The notes: generated from the sequence alone by a model not told the origin. Numbered from the stretch's first letter, positions 21,609 through 31,443 are shown. The stretch is 64,000 nucleotides of DNA from a cyanobacterium endosymbiont of Epithemia clementina EcSB (GCF_029919255.1 NZ_CP123991.1:427110-491109), one strand, 5' to 3'. Numbers and translations are program-made.

Positions 21609-22376
21609 TTAGTTAGAAGAGGTTTGTTGTAAATTTCTAGCCCTATAAAAAGTCTCTAAACTTTCTTGATCTCCCACATATCGCCAGTGCCAGGGTTCAT
21701 AACTAATGCCTTGGTGGTTATCAGGCGGAAAAGACAGCTCAAAACTGTACTTAGCAGCATTATTTTTTAGCCAGCTAAAAGCGACTGTTTTCTCGAAATC
21801 ATGGCTTAAATGGGTAGCAGGAGTTTTAGCATCGCCAATATCTACTGCATATCCAGTATGGTGTTCACTGTAGTTAGGGGGTGCACTCACTTCAGCACGT
21901 TCACTAGGATTTTGGTTCCGTTGCCGTTGGATTTCAAAAAATAAGTAATTTTGTTCAGAAACTGTCCTAAATCCTGAAATAGGAGTCAGAATAACACCCT
22001 GATATCGAGCTGCCTTTTGCATCTCTATAAATTGCTCAGCTGCATTATGGCGCAATCGGACGCGTCCGTCAGAAGTAATTGCTTTTAATTTTGAGATGGG
22101 AGCTTGTTTATATTCTAAATGTCCAAGAACATTTTCTAATGGCTCTGGAGAAGGATTAACCACTGGAATCGATTTGGGGGCAGGAGAAAGTTTAACCGAG
22201 GTTGCAGAAGATGAGGATGTGGTTGATGGTGAGGACACTAGACGCATGAAGAAAGCTCCCCCTAAAATTAGGATGGGCCCTATTCCTAGGATGCTTCGCA
22301 TTAACAATCTTCGTTTTGATTGTATTTTGGCTTGACTGATAGAAGTTTCCCTTAAAGCTTCTGGAATATCATTCAT
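21609..22376 (-). CDS. VanY-like D-alanyl-D-alanine carboxypeptidase (M15 family)
   Basis: A 255-aa membrane-anchored zinc peptidase expected to trim the terminal D-Ala of peptidoglycan stem peptides in the periplasm. One membrane segment (about 25-47) is followed by a Ser/Pro-rich linker (50-80) and the M15B domain. Zinc-ligand motifs are visible: SEHHTGYAVDIGD (His and Asp ligands, about 170-182) and EPWHWRYVG (catalytic Glu and third His). The start is ATG at 22376. It is followed closely by the SWIM protein gene. With PBP2 and the L,D-transpeptidase, it shows active wall remodelling. Confidence 0.9.
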   Translation of the reverse strand: MNDIPEALRETSISQAKIQSKRRLLMRSILGIGPILILGGAFFMRLVSSPSTTSSSSATSVKLSPAPKSIPVVNPSPEPLENVLGHLEYKQAPISKLKAITSDGRVRLRHNAAEQFIEMQKAARYQGVILTPISGFRTVSEQNYLFFEIQRQRNQNPSERAEVSAPPNYSEHHTGYAVDIGDAKTPATHLSHDFEKTVAFSWLKNNAAKYSFELSFPPDNHQGISYEPWHWRYVGDQESLETFYRARNLQQTSSN

Positions 22377-22837
22377 GTCATGATCGTATGATTAATAGTT
22401 CATTGAACATTGTTGATGTATTATCGTTTTTTGTCTACTCTCACATTTGCCAATTTTCTAGGAATTTTCAATTCGGTATAGCATATTGACAACAATGAGT
22501 AAATCTGTCGATCATAATCTTATTCAGTCCCTCAATAAATGGCGGATAGTTTTATTGAACATTTGGTTGAGTTCTTTCTGTTATTAGTTCGAATTGAGAA
22601 ACCCCTATATTAAGAAATATTAACTTTAGAAAAAATCACTGTTTCTTTGTCTCTATAGTTAACTTTAAATTTTCCTGACTGCTTATAAAAAAATTTATTG
22701 ATAAAAATCAAGTAAAATATTCAATAAAAAGCAAAAAAACAATTAATATATCTGTTTATCTAAACTATTCATGAGGAAAAGTTGAGCATTTGAGTACAGT
22801 TTTTAGAAACAATTGAATCTATTCCCATTTTTCAACT
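22377..22837. other. Intergenic region before the amidase pseudogene
   Basis: Holds the promoter region of the VanY-like/SWIM pair and a short plus-strand frame at 22495-22587 (30 codons, starting MSKSVDHNLIQSLNKW), which may be a fragment of an unidentified gene. Nothing else recognised. Confidence 0.4.
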
Positions 22838-24110
22838 ATGAACATCCTTGATTTCGAGGCTGTTTCTCTAGCTAACTTCATTGAATCCGACAAAATAACA
22901 GCTAGAAATACCATCACTTAAGTTCTAAAAATATTGAGTAACACAATCTCAATTTAAATTATTTTACGATAGGCTTTATTAAGCAATCTTTGTCTGAGAT
23001 GAAACATATCAGTTCTCAAATTTATTGGGGATAAAATCCAGGAATGTTAGCGGGAGTTGCTTATGTTTTTAACAAATAATTTGATTTTACTGAAGTTCCT
23101 AACCTTAGCTGGTTCAAAGATTAATGTAAAAAATATATCAGCAACTAAAGACCCAATCACTATTACTAACTTTTTCAAAGTTAGTAATAGTGATTGGGTC
23201 TTTGAACATCGATGAATATACTTATGGTTTTGTTATCAAAAACAGCCATTATAAAGCTAGTATTAACTCTCATAATTTAACCTATATTGCTAAGAAATCT
23301 ATAGATAGATTAGCCCATCCGTTGCCGTTGAATCAGTTTTTATCAGTCTAGGCTCATATACTAATGGAGCAGTTAAATTTCTGCGGCTTTATGTGAGGTT
23401 TCGCTGTAAAAATAAACTTGTGAACGATTATTAGGAGCAAAAACAATTTGAAGTTTTTGCTGATTCTGTCTAAAACATTACAGTTGTATTCGATAGTTTA
23501 CAAGGAAAGATTAAGAGATATACAGTTTATCCTAATCCTATACTAGAGTTCTGTCAATAAATATCAAGAATAGGAATTGGCGAATTTAAAATTGCTATCT
23601 CAGAGAGCTTTTTCAAAAAAATAAATTAGAAGTCTTTTTAGTTGTCAAATAAATTACTAATGTTTCAGATTTTTTTAAAAATATCTACTTTTTTAAATTT
23701 GAGAGAGCCAAAGCAACTGCTAGTTTCTTATTTCTTTGGAAGGGTCTAACCTAGATTTGGATAAATTGCGATCTTGTACTCAATATTTCAACCCCGCTGC
23801 GTGTATTCATTATTGTAGCACGGGCGTTTATTTCAACTTTTTAGTCTTGATATTAAGTGTTTTTAAGGATGTTGAGGTGATTATTACACCTACAACCCCT
23901 TGTGTAGCCTCGCTATTAAGACAAGAAACAATGATAATTCATTTCTTATAAATTATCATTAGCTCCAATTTTAGAGCGATTTACTCAACCCCTATTTTTT
24001 ATTAGATTACCTGTATTATTATTTTTAGTTTCATGGACTAATCAATTACTTTTGAGGGGTCAATTGATTGCTGCACCCTATTAAAGCTCTTCCATAAAAT
24101 GGATTGCTTA
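22838..24110 (+). pseudogene. AtzE-like amidase pseudogene
   Basis: Relic of an amidase-signature family hydrolase. In order on the plus strand: an ATG and N-terminus (22838), LAGVAYVFNK and VPNLAGSKINVKN (matching the LAGVPFAVKN / TLAGSKIN region with the catalytic-lysine loop, about 23047-23130), NIDEYTYGF (about 23210), SLGSYTNGAVK (the DTNGSIR serine region), DVEVIITPTTPCVASLL (about 23873-23920) and GQLIAAPY (about 24060). Multiple stops, frameshifts and a lost active-site serine region make it nonfunctional. A perfect palindrome (23147-23203) sits inside it. The true tRNA amidotransferase gatA is a separate intact gene at 36365-37813. Confidence 0.8.
23147..23203. repeat. Perfect inverted repeat, 27-bp arms, 3-nt loop, inside the amidase pseudogene
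   Basis: Arms 23147-23173 and 23177-23203 are exact reverse complements; the loop is TTC. The left arm still reads as the ancestral coding sequence (SATKDPITITNFF, matching the family's PATQDATxxTxL). The right arm replaces the codons for the conserved KAGAVLVGAL and shortens them by about 5 nt, after which homology resumes at NIDEYTYGF. Confidence 0.93.
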
Positions 24111-24367
24111 ATCTCTGCAATAGAAATTAATGCAAATAGAATACATTTAAGATTAGTAAATCTTAGAGCTATTAACTATAATTTAATCTGATATTTATCC
24201 AGCAAAGAAATCAGTAAATAAATACAAATATAAGCAATGTTAAAAAGATAAAATCTTGTCATTGTAAGCAATAAAAAATAATCAAAGTATTTTTGTTACA
24301 AGGTTGATTGAGAATCAAATAAATGGGGAAATAAAATATTTTAATCATCCCCTGCATTTTTAGATAA

Positions 24368-25759
24368 TTATTCGAAAGCTACTCCATCTTGACGGGCTGC
24401 GCGACAAACCGCCTCCGCAACTGCTTGATAAACCCTTTCATCAAACACTGAAGGGATAATATATTCACGTTCAAGTTGGCTAATATCAACCAAAGACGCT
24501 ATCGCCTTAGCTGCTTCTAAACACATATGCTCAGTGATAGTTTTAGCGTGACAATCTAAGGCTCCACGAAAGATTCCAGGAAAGGCTAACACATTGTTAA
24601 TTTGGTTGGGATAATCACTACGTCCAGTGGCTACAACTGCTACATCATCACTCATTAATTCTGGTTGAATTTCTGGGATGGGGTTGGCCATGGCAAACAC
24701 AATTGGCTCACTAGCCATGGATTTGACCATTTCTAGTGTCACTACCCCTGGCGCGCTCACGCCCAAGAATACATCAGCCCCCTGCATGGCATCTACTAAA
24801 GAGCCACTGGTATTAACGGCAAATTCCTGTTTTTGAGGGTTTAAATCAGTGCGGGAATGGGAGACAAGTCCTTTGGAATCACATAACCAAATAGTAGTGG
24901 CTCCAGCAGTGCGTAATAAAGCTGCGATCGCTACTCCTGCAGCTCCAGCCCCATTAATCACAATTCGTACTGTTTCTAGGGACTTTTGGACTATTTTTAG
25001 GGCATTAATTAATGCCGCTAGACTGACAATAGCCGTTCCATGTTGATCGTCATGAAAAACGGGAATATCTAATTCTTGTCGCAGCCGCCGTTCAATTTCA
25101 AAACAACGAGGGGCAGCAATATCTTCTAAGTTGATCCCTCCAAACACTGGAGCAATGCGTTTAACAGTTTCAATAATTTCTTCAGTTTCCTGGGTGGCCA
25201 AACAGATGGGAAAAGCATCAACATCAGCAAATTCTTTAAATAACATGGCTTTTCCTTCCATGACAGGGAGGGCAGCTTCTGGACCTAAATTCCCTAATCC
25301 TAGGACTGCACTTCCATCAGTAACAACTGCGACGGTATTTTGCTTAATGGTCAAGTTAAACACTTGAGAGTGATCGCGGGCGATAGCGTTACAAATACGT
25401 CCAACCCCTGGAGTATAAGCCATAGCCAACTCAGCTTTGGATTTTATGGAAATACGACTGGTGACCATAATTTTTCCCTTGCTGTGGAGCTCAAAAGTGC
25501 GATCAGAGACTTTGAGGATTTTAACGTTAGGAATTTCTCGAACTGCTGCTACAATTTCCTCCGCGTGTCTTTCACTCGAAGCATCTACCGTAATTTCCCT
25601 TTGGGTAATTGCACGAGTATGTTCAAGTAAAGAAATTTCTCCAAAACTCCCTCCTGCTCCGGCTATTGCCTGAGTAACGTTGGAAAAAGTTCCTGCTATG
25701 TTGGGAAGTTCAATAGTTAACGAGATACTATAACTTGGATTGGGATTGAGATTTGCCAT
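24368..25759 (-). CDS. Malic enzyme with N-terminal ACT domain
   Basis: A 463-aa oxidative decarboxylase converting malate to pyruvate and CO2 with NAD(P)+ reduction; it supplies reductant in the cytosol. The N-terminal ACT domain (about 8-85) is an amino-acid-type regulatory module typical of one cyanobacterial/firmicute branch. The malic domain has AYTPGVGRICNAIA and LGNLGPEAALPVMEGKA, and the catalytic-lysine/metal region GGINLEDIAAPRCFEIE with HDDQHGTA. The NAD-binding GAGAAGVAIAALL lies at about 265-277. The start is ATG at 25759. It contains one HIP1 octamer (24924-24931). It lies upstream of the transhydrogenase operon's end; both enzymes bear on NADPH supply. Confidence 0.93.
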   Translation of the reverse strand: MANLNPNPSYSISLTIELPNIAGTFSNVTQAIAGAGGSFGEISLLEHTRAITQREITVDASSERHAEEIVAAVREIPNVKILKVSDRTFELHSKGKIMVTSRISIKSKAELAMAYTPGVGRICNAIARDHSQVFNLTIKQNTVAVVTDGSAVLGLGNLGPEAALPVMEGKAMLFKEFADVDAFPICLATQETEEIIETVKRIAPVFGGINLEDIAAPRCFEIERRLRQELDIPVFHDDQHGTAIVSLAALINALKIVQKSLETVRIVINGAGAAGVAIAALLRTAGATTIWLCDSKGLVSHSRTDLNPQKQEFAVNTSGSLVDAMQGADVFLGVSAPGVVTLEMVKSMASEPIVFAMANPIPEIQPELMSDDVAVVATGRSDYPNQINNVLAFPGIFRGALDCHAKTITEHMCLEAAKAIASLVDISQLEREYIIPSVFDERVYQAVAEAVCRAARQDGVAFE

Positions 25760-26083
25760 ATTTAGAAGAGGTTAGGGGTTACGAGTTATGAGGCAGAAGC
25801 CAGAAAGACCAGTGTACTAGGTACAGTTTTAGGAAACATATTTCAAGACAACGATCATGGATTGTAAGTTAATGAGACGACCTCTTCTTTCAAGAAGAAC
25901 ATAGTTAACTCATAATTTGGAGAAACATAAAAAATTATTTGCGTTACATTAAATCAAATTACTGTTAAAGATCTATCTTCAACTTATTTATTTTTCTCTA
26001 TCAGCTATTTTTTTGTTCATGAAATGCAGTGAACAGTCCCCAGATCAGAAGGGAACAACTGTTCACCAATCAACAAAAACAGT
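25760..26083. other. Intergenic region between pntB and the malic enzyme gene
   Basis: Promoter side of the malic enzyme gene and 3' side of pntB. A 9-bp inverted repeat (26029-26037 with 26058-26066, GTGAACAGT/ACTGTTCAC) may be part of the pntB terminator. No gene seen. Confidence 0.5.
26029..26066 (-). terminator. Possible terminator hairpin after pntB
   Basis: GTGAACAGT (26029-26037) pairs with ACTGTTCAC (26058-26066), with inner CCC/GGG pairing possible. It lies 18 bp past the pntB stop on the minus strand. The downstream A/T run comes late, so termination efficiency is doubtful. Confidence 0.45.
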
Positions 26084-27514
26084 TTATAGTTGCTTCACCT
26101 GAGCAACTAACTGGGATAGCATGTCTTGCGCGTTGCCAAAAAGCATCATGGTTTTGTCTTCGTAGAAGAGTTGATTATCTACACCAGCAAATCCAGTGCT
26201 AAGACCTCGCTTAATGACGATAGTATGATGGGCTTTGTCTACTTCGAGGATAGGCATTCCGAAAATGGGACTGTTCTGATCGCTTTTGGCAGCAGGATTA
26301 ACCACATCATTCGCCCCGATTACCAAGGCAACATCGACAGTATCAAATTCAGGGTTAATGTCTTCCATATCATAAAGTTGATTGTACGGGACATTTGCTT
26401 CAGCTAACAGCACGTTCATGTGACCAGGCATTCTTCCGGCAACAGGATGAATGGCGTATTTAACTTCTACACCCATTTTTTCAAGTTGATTAGCCAATTC
26501 GCGCACAGTGTGTTGTGCTTGCGCTACTGCCATTCCATAACCAGGAACAATTACTACGGAACGGGCGTATCCTAACATCATTGCTCCTTCTTCAGGATCA
26601 ATGGAGTGAACAGTTTTATCAGCTGTTTCCCCAGAACTTTCACCAGTAACAGTGCTTGTACCACCGAATGCGCCAAAGAGAACGCTTAAAAGGGAACGGT
26701 TCATGGCTTTACACATGATTTCCGTTAAAATAATCCCTGAAGCTCCTACTAACGCCCCTGCAACTATAAGCATATTGTTCATTAAAATAAACCCCGCAGC
26801 ACTAGCAGCTAAACCAGAGAAGGAGTTTAAGAGAGAGATAACCACGGGCATATCACCACCCCCAATGGGGAGCACAAATAATACCCCAAAGATGAGTGAG
26901 ACCAAGACCAATCCCAAGAAAATAGTGATGTTGGTGGGATCTAAAAAAAGATAAACACTACCGAAAATAAAGCTAAGGAATAGCAGGAGATTAAATGGCT
27001 GTTGTAAGGGAAAGGTAATAGGAGAACCACTGACTAACCCTTGTAATTTCCCAAAAGCTAGTAAACTTCCAGTTAGGGTAATACCGCCAATGAAAACCCC
27101 TAAAATTGCCACGATAGTCGCGTCAACCGGGATAGTCTCCCCAACTTCCAATAACCGCCAAAATTCTCCAACGGCAATTAAGGCACTGGCTGCTCCCCCC
27201 AACCCGTTAAAAATACCTACCATTTGGGGCATAGCTGTCATAGCAACTTTTTGGGCAGTAATTCCCCCGATAAGGGAACCAATTACCACACTAATTAAAA
27301 TCATTTGATAGTTAACCACTGACTGATTAATCATGGTGGCAACAATAGCCAACAGCATTCCGACTGAAGCAATAATGTTACCCCGACGGGCAGTTGCCGG
27401 AGATCCCAGTTGTTTTAACCCTATAATAAAAAGGGCGGCGGCGGTTAAATAGGCCAATTCAATACCAGTAGTTAATCCTGACAGAATATCCTTAGATAAG
27501 GTGGTATCGTTCAC
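26084..27514 (-). CDS. pntB: NAD(P) transhydrogenase subunit beta
   Basis: A 476-aa proton-translocating transhydrogenase subunit: the membrane half (about nine hydrophobic segments, residues 10-280) and the NADP(H)-binding dIII domain (about 300-476). dIII features are visible: VIVPGYGMAVAQAQH (nucleotide loop), GRMPGHMNVLLAEA, VVNPAAKSDQNSPIFGMP and KRGLSTGFAGVDN. With PntA it drives NADPH formation from NADH using the proton gradient. The start is GTG at 27514, 6 bp after the pntA2 stop, consistent with one operon. It fits a cell that needs NADPH and reduced ferredoxin for nitrogen fixation. Confidence 0.95.
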   Translation of the reverse strand: MNDTTLSKDILSGLTTGIELAYLTAAALFIIGLKQLGSPATARRGNIIASVGMLLAIVATMINQSVVNYQMILISVVIGSLIGGITAQKVAMTAMPQMVGIFNGLGGAASALIAVGEFWRLLEVGETIPVDATIVAILGVFIGGITLTGSLLAFGKLQGLVSGSPITFPLQQPFNLLLFLSFIFGSVYLFLDPTNITIFLGLVLVSLIFGVLFVLPIGGGDMPVVISLLNSFSGLAASAAGFILMNNMLIVAGALVGASGIILTEIMCKAMNRSLLSVLFGAFGGTSTVTGESSGETADKTVHSIDPEEGAMMLGYARSVVIVPGYGMAVAQAQHTVRELANQLEKMGVEVKYAIHPVAGRMPGHMNVLLAEANVPYNQLYDMEDINPEFDTVDVALVIGANDVVNPAAKSDQNSPIFGMPILEVDKAHHTIVIKRGLSTGFAGVDNQLFYEDKTMMLFGNAQDMLSQLVAQVKQL

Positions 27515-27520
27515 AGTTAT

Positions 27521-27808
27521 CTATGCTCCCTTCTTTTTAAACATCTGCAACATACGGTCAGTCACTAAAAAACCACCCACAACGTTAATGGTAGCGAGGA
27601 CAACGGCAATTAAGCCCAAAACAACAGTAAGACTCCACTCTTTAGGACCAGAAATCAATAACGCCCCAACAACAGCAATACCTGAAATTGCATTAGCCCC
27701 TGACATTAGAGGAGTATGCAGAGTGGGGGGAACTTTATTAATTACCTCAAACCCGACAAATGAGGCTAAAACGAATACCACTAAACCAACCAACAGTCCA
27801 GTTGTCAT
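27521..27808 (-). CDS. pntA2: NAD(P) transhydrogenase subunit alpha, part 2 (membrane)
   Basis: A 95-aa membrane protein equal to the C-terminal transmembrane part of PntA, encoded separately as in cyanobacteria and Rhodospirillum. Three hydrophobic helices are visible, and the N-terminus MTTGLLVGLVVFVLASFVGF is typical. An in-frame GTG exists 12 bp upstream, but ATG at 27808 is preferred, with GGAG about 11 bp before it. Middle gene of pntA-pntA2-pntB; its stop is 6 bp from the pntB start. Confidence 0.9.
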   Translation of the reverse strand: MTTGLLVGLVVFVLASFVGFEVINKVPPTLHTPLMSGANAISGIAVVGALLISGPKEWSLTVVLGLIAVVLATINVVGGFLVTDRMLQMFKKKGA

Positions 27809-27915
27809 AAATAATTTCACTCCTAAGCAGGATTCAGGATTACGATGTTGAGATAAAAAAACTCTAAACTTGATCTGTTAAAATTGTCGCTTTTTTCCTT
27901 CCCGATAGGCTAATT

Positions 27916-29073
27916 TTAGGCTTTTACAAAACTAGATAGAGCTTCTTTTACTTTGGGATGGCGCAATTGTCCTTCGTGAGTGACACAAGCTCCATCAATT
28001 ATGTCATCGTCGAAATTCAACTGCATTACTCCGTCTTTAACCAGGTATTTCACAAATGTCAAGAGATTCTTTGCATAAACTTGGCTGGCATCAACGGGAA
28101 GACTAGATGGTAAGTTCAAGGGACCAATCACATGAACTCCGTTGTAACAAACATTTTTTCCAGGTTCAGTACAAGCGCAGTTACCTCCACGATCAGCCGC
28201 AATATCGACAATAACCGAGCCTACTTTCATTTCTGCGACCATTTCCTCAGAAACGATAAGGGGAGCTCGTTTTCCTTGAACTTGAGCAGTTGTGATCACT
28301 ACATCGGACTTTTTAACATGCTCAGTTAATACCTGACGGATAAGTTCTTGGGTATTTTGGGTGACTTCTTTGGCATAACCCCCTGTGGTAGTAGTATTTT
28401 CCTGTATAGGAATTTCCACAAATTTAGCTCCAACACTTTGTACTTCCTCTTTGACGGCGGGACGAATATCAAACGCTTCTACTAAAGCTCCTAAACGACG
28501 TGCAGTGGCGATGGCTTGTAGTCCGGCAACTCCTGCCCCAATCACTAAAACTTTGGCGGGCGGAATGGTTCCGGCCGCTGTTGTCATCATTGGAAACATT
28601 CGTGGCAGAGAAGCTGAAGCGATTAGAACAGATTTATAACCGGCAATATTTGCTTGAGACGACAAAGCATCCATACTTTGAGCGCGACTAGTACGAGGGA
28701 TTAACTCCATGCTAAAGGCAGTGATTTGACGCTGTGCCAATTCTTGAATTTTTTCTGGGTTTCCCAGGGGATCAAGAAAACTGATTATCTTAGCTCCTGA
28801 TTTAAGCCAATCCATTTCCATTTTTCCATGCTGTTCCCCTGGAGGAGCAACTTTGAGGAGGATATCTGCTTTTCCCCATAATTGTTCTGGAGAACTAATG
28901 ATCTGTGCTCCGGCTGCTGTATATTCAGCATCGGTAAAATGACCTCCGAGTCCTGCCCCCGATTGAACTAATACTTCAAACCCTAATTTGATAAAACGAG
29001 CGACGGTATCGGGAACTAGAGCTACTCGCAATTCTCCTATTTCACTTTCCTTGGGAACAGCAATTTTGATCAT
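27916..29073 (-). CDS. pntA: NAD(P) transhydrogenase subunit alpha, part 1
   Basis: A 385-aa soluble NAD(H)-binding dI subunit, homologous to alanine dehydrogenase. It begins MIKIAVPKESEIGELRVAL at 29073, supported by a strong AAGGAAGG Shine-Dalgarno site 8 bp upstream; the open frame continues a further 51 codons upstream but with basic, non-family sequence. The NAD-binding motif VIGAGVAGLQAIATARRLGA is at about 177-196. RQDQ-loop equivalents and TTAQVQGKRAPLIV are present. First gene of the operon, 107 bp before pntA2. Intact. Confidence 0.93.
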   Translation of the reverse strand: MIKIAVPKESEIGELRVALVPDTVARFIKLGFEVLVQSGAGLGGHFTDAEYTAAGAQIISSPEQLWGKADILLKVAPPGEQHGKMEMDWLKSGAKIISFLDPLGNPEKIQELAQRQITAFSMELIPRTSRAQSMDALSSQANIAGYKSVLIASASLPRMFPMMTTAAGTIPPAKVLVIGAGVAGLQAIATARRLGALVEAFDIRPAVKEEVQSVGAKFVEIPIQENTTTTGGYAKEVTQNTQELIRQVLTEHVKKSDVVITTAQVQGKRAPLIVSEEMVAEMKVGSVIVDIAADRGGNCACTEPGKNVCYNGVHVIGPLNLPSSLPVDASQVYAKNLLTFVKYLVKDGVMQLNFDDDIIDGACVTHEGQLRHPKVKEALSSFVKA

Positions 29074-29282
29074 GCTTAACCTTCCTTCTATACTGTTATC
29101 GGTTAAAAAGGGCGTTGCTAGTATTTTGAGGGTTATCTCTTGGTTAAGAGCAAACCTTAAACCCTTCTTCTTTTTTGAAGACTTTTGCTTCATAAAGTCT
29201 AGCAAAACTTGATTCTTGTTTTCCAATCAATTTAAGTAATCACACTTTGATTTCAGTATTAAATAAACTTTAATTTTGGTTT

Positions 29283-29312
29283 TATCTGTATAGATTACCA
29301 TCTATACAGATA
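29283..29312. repeat. Perfect inverted repeat, 13-bp arms, 4-nt loop
   Basis: Arms 29283-29295 and 29300-29312; loop TACC. Located between divergent genes, with no U-tract. Operator or relic terminator; undecided. Confidence 0.8.
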
Positions 29313-29459
29313 GGTGTAACTATAACTTGATGATTTGAGCCAATATTTTTTTCTCATTAGAATAAATCTGTAATTAAATTTAATAAATGCAAACTAATTA
29401 ATTTAATTTTTTCCAGAAAAAGCTACATTCCTTGTTGTTTATTCACAATAAAACAAGTA

Positions 29460-29489
29460 TAAATCAATAACTTAAAAGTTATTGATTTA
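29460..29489. repeat. Perfect inverted repeat, 14-bp arms, 2-nt loop
   Basis: Arms 29460-29473 and 29476-29489 around AA. It lies about 165 bp upstream of modA, in a divergent promoter region. Confidence 0.8.
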
Positions 29490-29655
29490 AGCAAGATATG
29501 TTATTATTGATTTTAAAGGCAAAGATTACTTAGTCTTCATAAAAAGTAATTTTTTTGCTAAATTCTTTTAAAGAAGAAATACTATTTTCTACTTTTTTTG
29601 TTCTCAAACACATAACTTGTCAAGTTAATTATTTTAGGAGATTAAAAAATAAATT

Positions 29656-30429
29656 ATGATCATAAATAGAAGAAAATTTATAGCTTTTAACTTGGCAATT
29701 TTGACGACGGCTTGTACAAACAAAAAACAACATAAAATTGATTTAACTATCTCAGCTGCATCTAGTGTTCAAGATGCAATGAAAGATATTCGAGTCCTTT
29801 ATCGAAAGGAAACCCCAAATGTTAATATTAACTATAATTTCGGTTCTTCTGGTTCGTTGCAGCAACAAATTGAACAGGGTGCGCCAACTGATGTTTTTCT
29901 TTCTGCAGCTCCTAAACAGATGAATGCTCTGCAAAGAAAAAAGCTATTGTTAACAGAAACTCGACAAGATTTACTAAAAAATAGAATTGTTTTAATTACT
30001 CTTAAAGAGACAGTTAATAATGTAACTTTTAATAACTTAAACAAGGCTGAGTTTAAAAAAGTTGCTTTAGGAGACCCAGCCAGTGTTCCTGCCGGACAGT
30101 ATGGAAAAGAAGTTTTAAGTTCCTTAGAACTATACAAAAAAATTGATTCTAAGTTAGTTTTCGGAAAAAATACCCGTCAGATTTTATTTTATGTAGAGAC
30201 AGGTAATGTTGATGCAGGATTAGTTTATGAAACTGATGTCAGAGTTTCTGATAAAGTTAAAATAGTAGATATAGCTCCTGAAAGTTATCATTCTCCAATT
30301 ATTTATCCTATTTCTGTCATTAGACAGAGCAAACATCCAGAAGAAGCTAAAAAGTTCACAGAGTTTCTTTTTAGTGAGAAAGTAAAAAATGTTTTTAAGA
30401 ATTATGGATTTAGCTTAGTTAAAGATTAA
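29656..30429 (+). CDS. modA: Molybdate ABC transporter substrate-binding protein
   Basis: A 257-aa periplasmic lipoprotein that captures molybdate (or tungstate) for ModBC. The N-terminus has a basic stretch, a short hydrophobic region and the lipobox LTTAC (Cys20). Binding-site motifs follow: ISAASSVQDAM (about 32-42), NYNFGSSGSLQQQIEQGAPTDV and LGDPASVPAGQYGKEVL, then the GNVDAGLVYETDV segment. ATG at 29656 has AGGAG about 16 bp before it. No modB or modC follows in this window; the next gene is convergent. Molybdate uptake is consistent with a Mo-nitrogenase user. Confidence 0.93.
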   Translation: MIINRRKFIAFNLAILTTACTNKKQHKIDLTISAASSVQDAMKDIRVLYRKETPNVNINYNFGSSGSLQQQIEQGAPTDVFLSAAPKQMNALQRKKLLLTETRQDLLKNRIVLITLKETVNNVTFNNLNKAEFKKVALGDPASVPAGQYGKEVLSSLELYKKIDSKLVFGKNTRQILFYVETGNVDAGLVYETDVRVSDKVKIVDIAPESYHSPIIYPISVIRQSKHPEEAKKFTEFLFSEKVKNVFKNYGFSLVKD

Positions 30430-30456
30430 AGCAATGAGAAATCGATAAATCTTTTC

Positions 30457-31443
30457 CTAATCTAGGGTTTGCCAAACGATTTGAAGAAGTTCCTCTAATC
30501 TCGTTCGTGTTACTGCAGAAATAGTGATAATTGGGGATGAATTAAGATTTCCCAATTCTGTTTTAATGGTTTGAATAGTTTCTTCATCTGCCGCATCTAC
30601 TTTATTAAGAGCAATAATCTGGGGCCGATCGCTTAATCCTCTACCATAAGCGTTTAATTCTTCTTGAATAATCTGATAATCAGCGATCGGATCGATAGAA
30701 GTTACATCTACTAAATGCAATAACAGACGAGTTCGTTCAATATGACGCAAAAATTCATGTCCTAACCCGACTCCTTCATGAGCCCCTTCAATTAACCCTG
30801 GAATGTCCGCAAATACTGTCCCGTCTCCTGTAGGTTTACGCACCACTCCTAAATTGGGAACCAGAGTAGTAAAAGGATAGTCAGCAATTTTAGGACGTGC
30901 TGCCGACAATGCAGCCATCAAGGTAGATTTCCCTGCATTAGGTAAGCCGATAATCCCCACTTCGGCTAGTAATTTTAGTTCGAGACGCAACCAGCGATGT
31001 TCTCCTGGGAGTCCATCGAGAGCATAGTCAGGGGCACGATTTTGGTTACTGAGGAAGTGTTTATTGCCCAATCCTCCCTTACCTCCAGCCACTACACAGA
31101 GTATTTGTCCCTTTTCTATCAAATCTCCCAAAATTTCTTCTGTTTCCAGATCGTAGATAATAGTTCCACAGGGAACTTCTATTATACAATTTTTGCCATT
31201 AGCTCCTGTGCGGTTGCTAGGTCCGCCTCGCTTCCCATCATCGGCCTTAAAATTACGTGAATAAGAGAAGTCCAGTAAAGTTTGTAAGTTTGAATTGGCT
31301 ACGAGAATAACTGAGCCTCCCCATCCCCCATTACCTCCTGCCGGTCCTCCAGCAGGAACATATTTTTCTCGTCGGAAGGCAACTATACCATCCCCTCCTT
31401 TGCCTGCTTCAACTTCAATCTCAGCGCGATCAATAAATTGCAT
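30457..31443 (-). CDS. obg: GTPase Obg/CgtA
   Basis: A 328-aa essential GTPase associated with the large ribosomal subunit and stress signalling. The glycine-rich Obg fold (1-158) has [20 protein letters not shown]. The G domain has G1 GLPNAGKST (about 167-175), G3 [20 protein letters not shown] and G4 NKVD. It lacks the C-terminal OCT extension of some Firmicutes, as is usual in cyanobacteria. ATG at 31443. Convergent with modA, 27 bp between stops. Confidence 0.95.
   Translation of the reverse strand: MQFIDRAEIEVEAGKGGDGIVAFRREKYVPAGGPAGGNGGWGGSVILVANSNLQTLLDFSYSRNFKADDGKRGGPSNRTGANGKNCIIEVPCGTIIYDLETEEILGDLIEKGQILCVVAGGKGGLGNKHFLSNQNRAPDYALDGLPGEHRWLRLELKLLAEVGIIGLPNAGKSTLMAALSAARPKIADYPFTTLVPNLGVVRKPTGDGTVFADIPGLIEGAHEGVGLGHEFLRHIERTRLLLHLVDVTSIDPIADYQIIQEELNAYGRGLSDRPQIIALNKVDAADEETIQTIKTELGNLNSSPIITISAVTRTRLEELLQIVWQTLD

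Larger units (their letters stand above)
29074..29655. other. Divergent intergenic region pntA/modA
   Basis: Promoter region for both pntA (minus) and modA (plus). Two perfect hairpins (29283-29312 and 29460-29489) lie here although no gene end is expected. A Shine-Dalgarno AGGAG at 29635-29640 precedes modA. No other gene. Confidence 0.6.

Noticed and set aside
23736-23951. A 71-codon plus-strand frame as a small gene
   Set aside because: Its C-terminal half matches the tail of the AtzE-like amidase (VEVIITPTTPCV), so it is part of that pseudogene.
26652-26954. A 100-codon frame opposite pntB (and similar long frames opposite pntA and the malic enzyme)
   Set aside because: Shadow frames of GC-richer coding DNA; composition is rich in Pro/Thr/Ala/Ile without domain structure.
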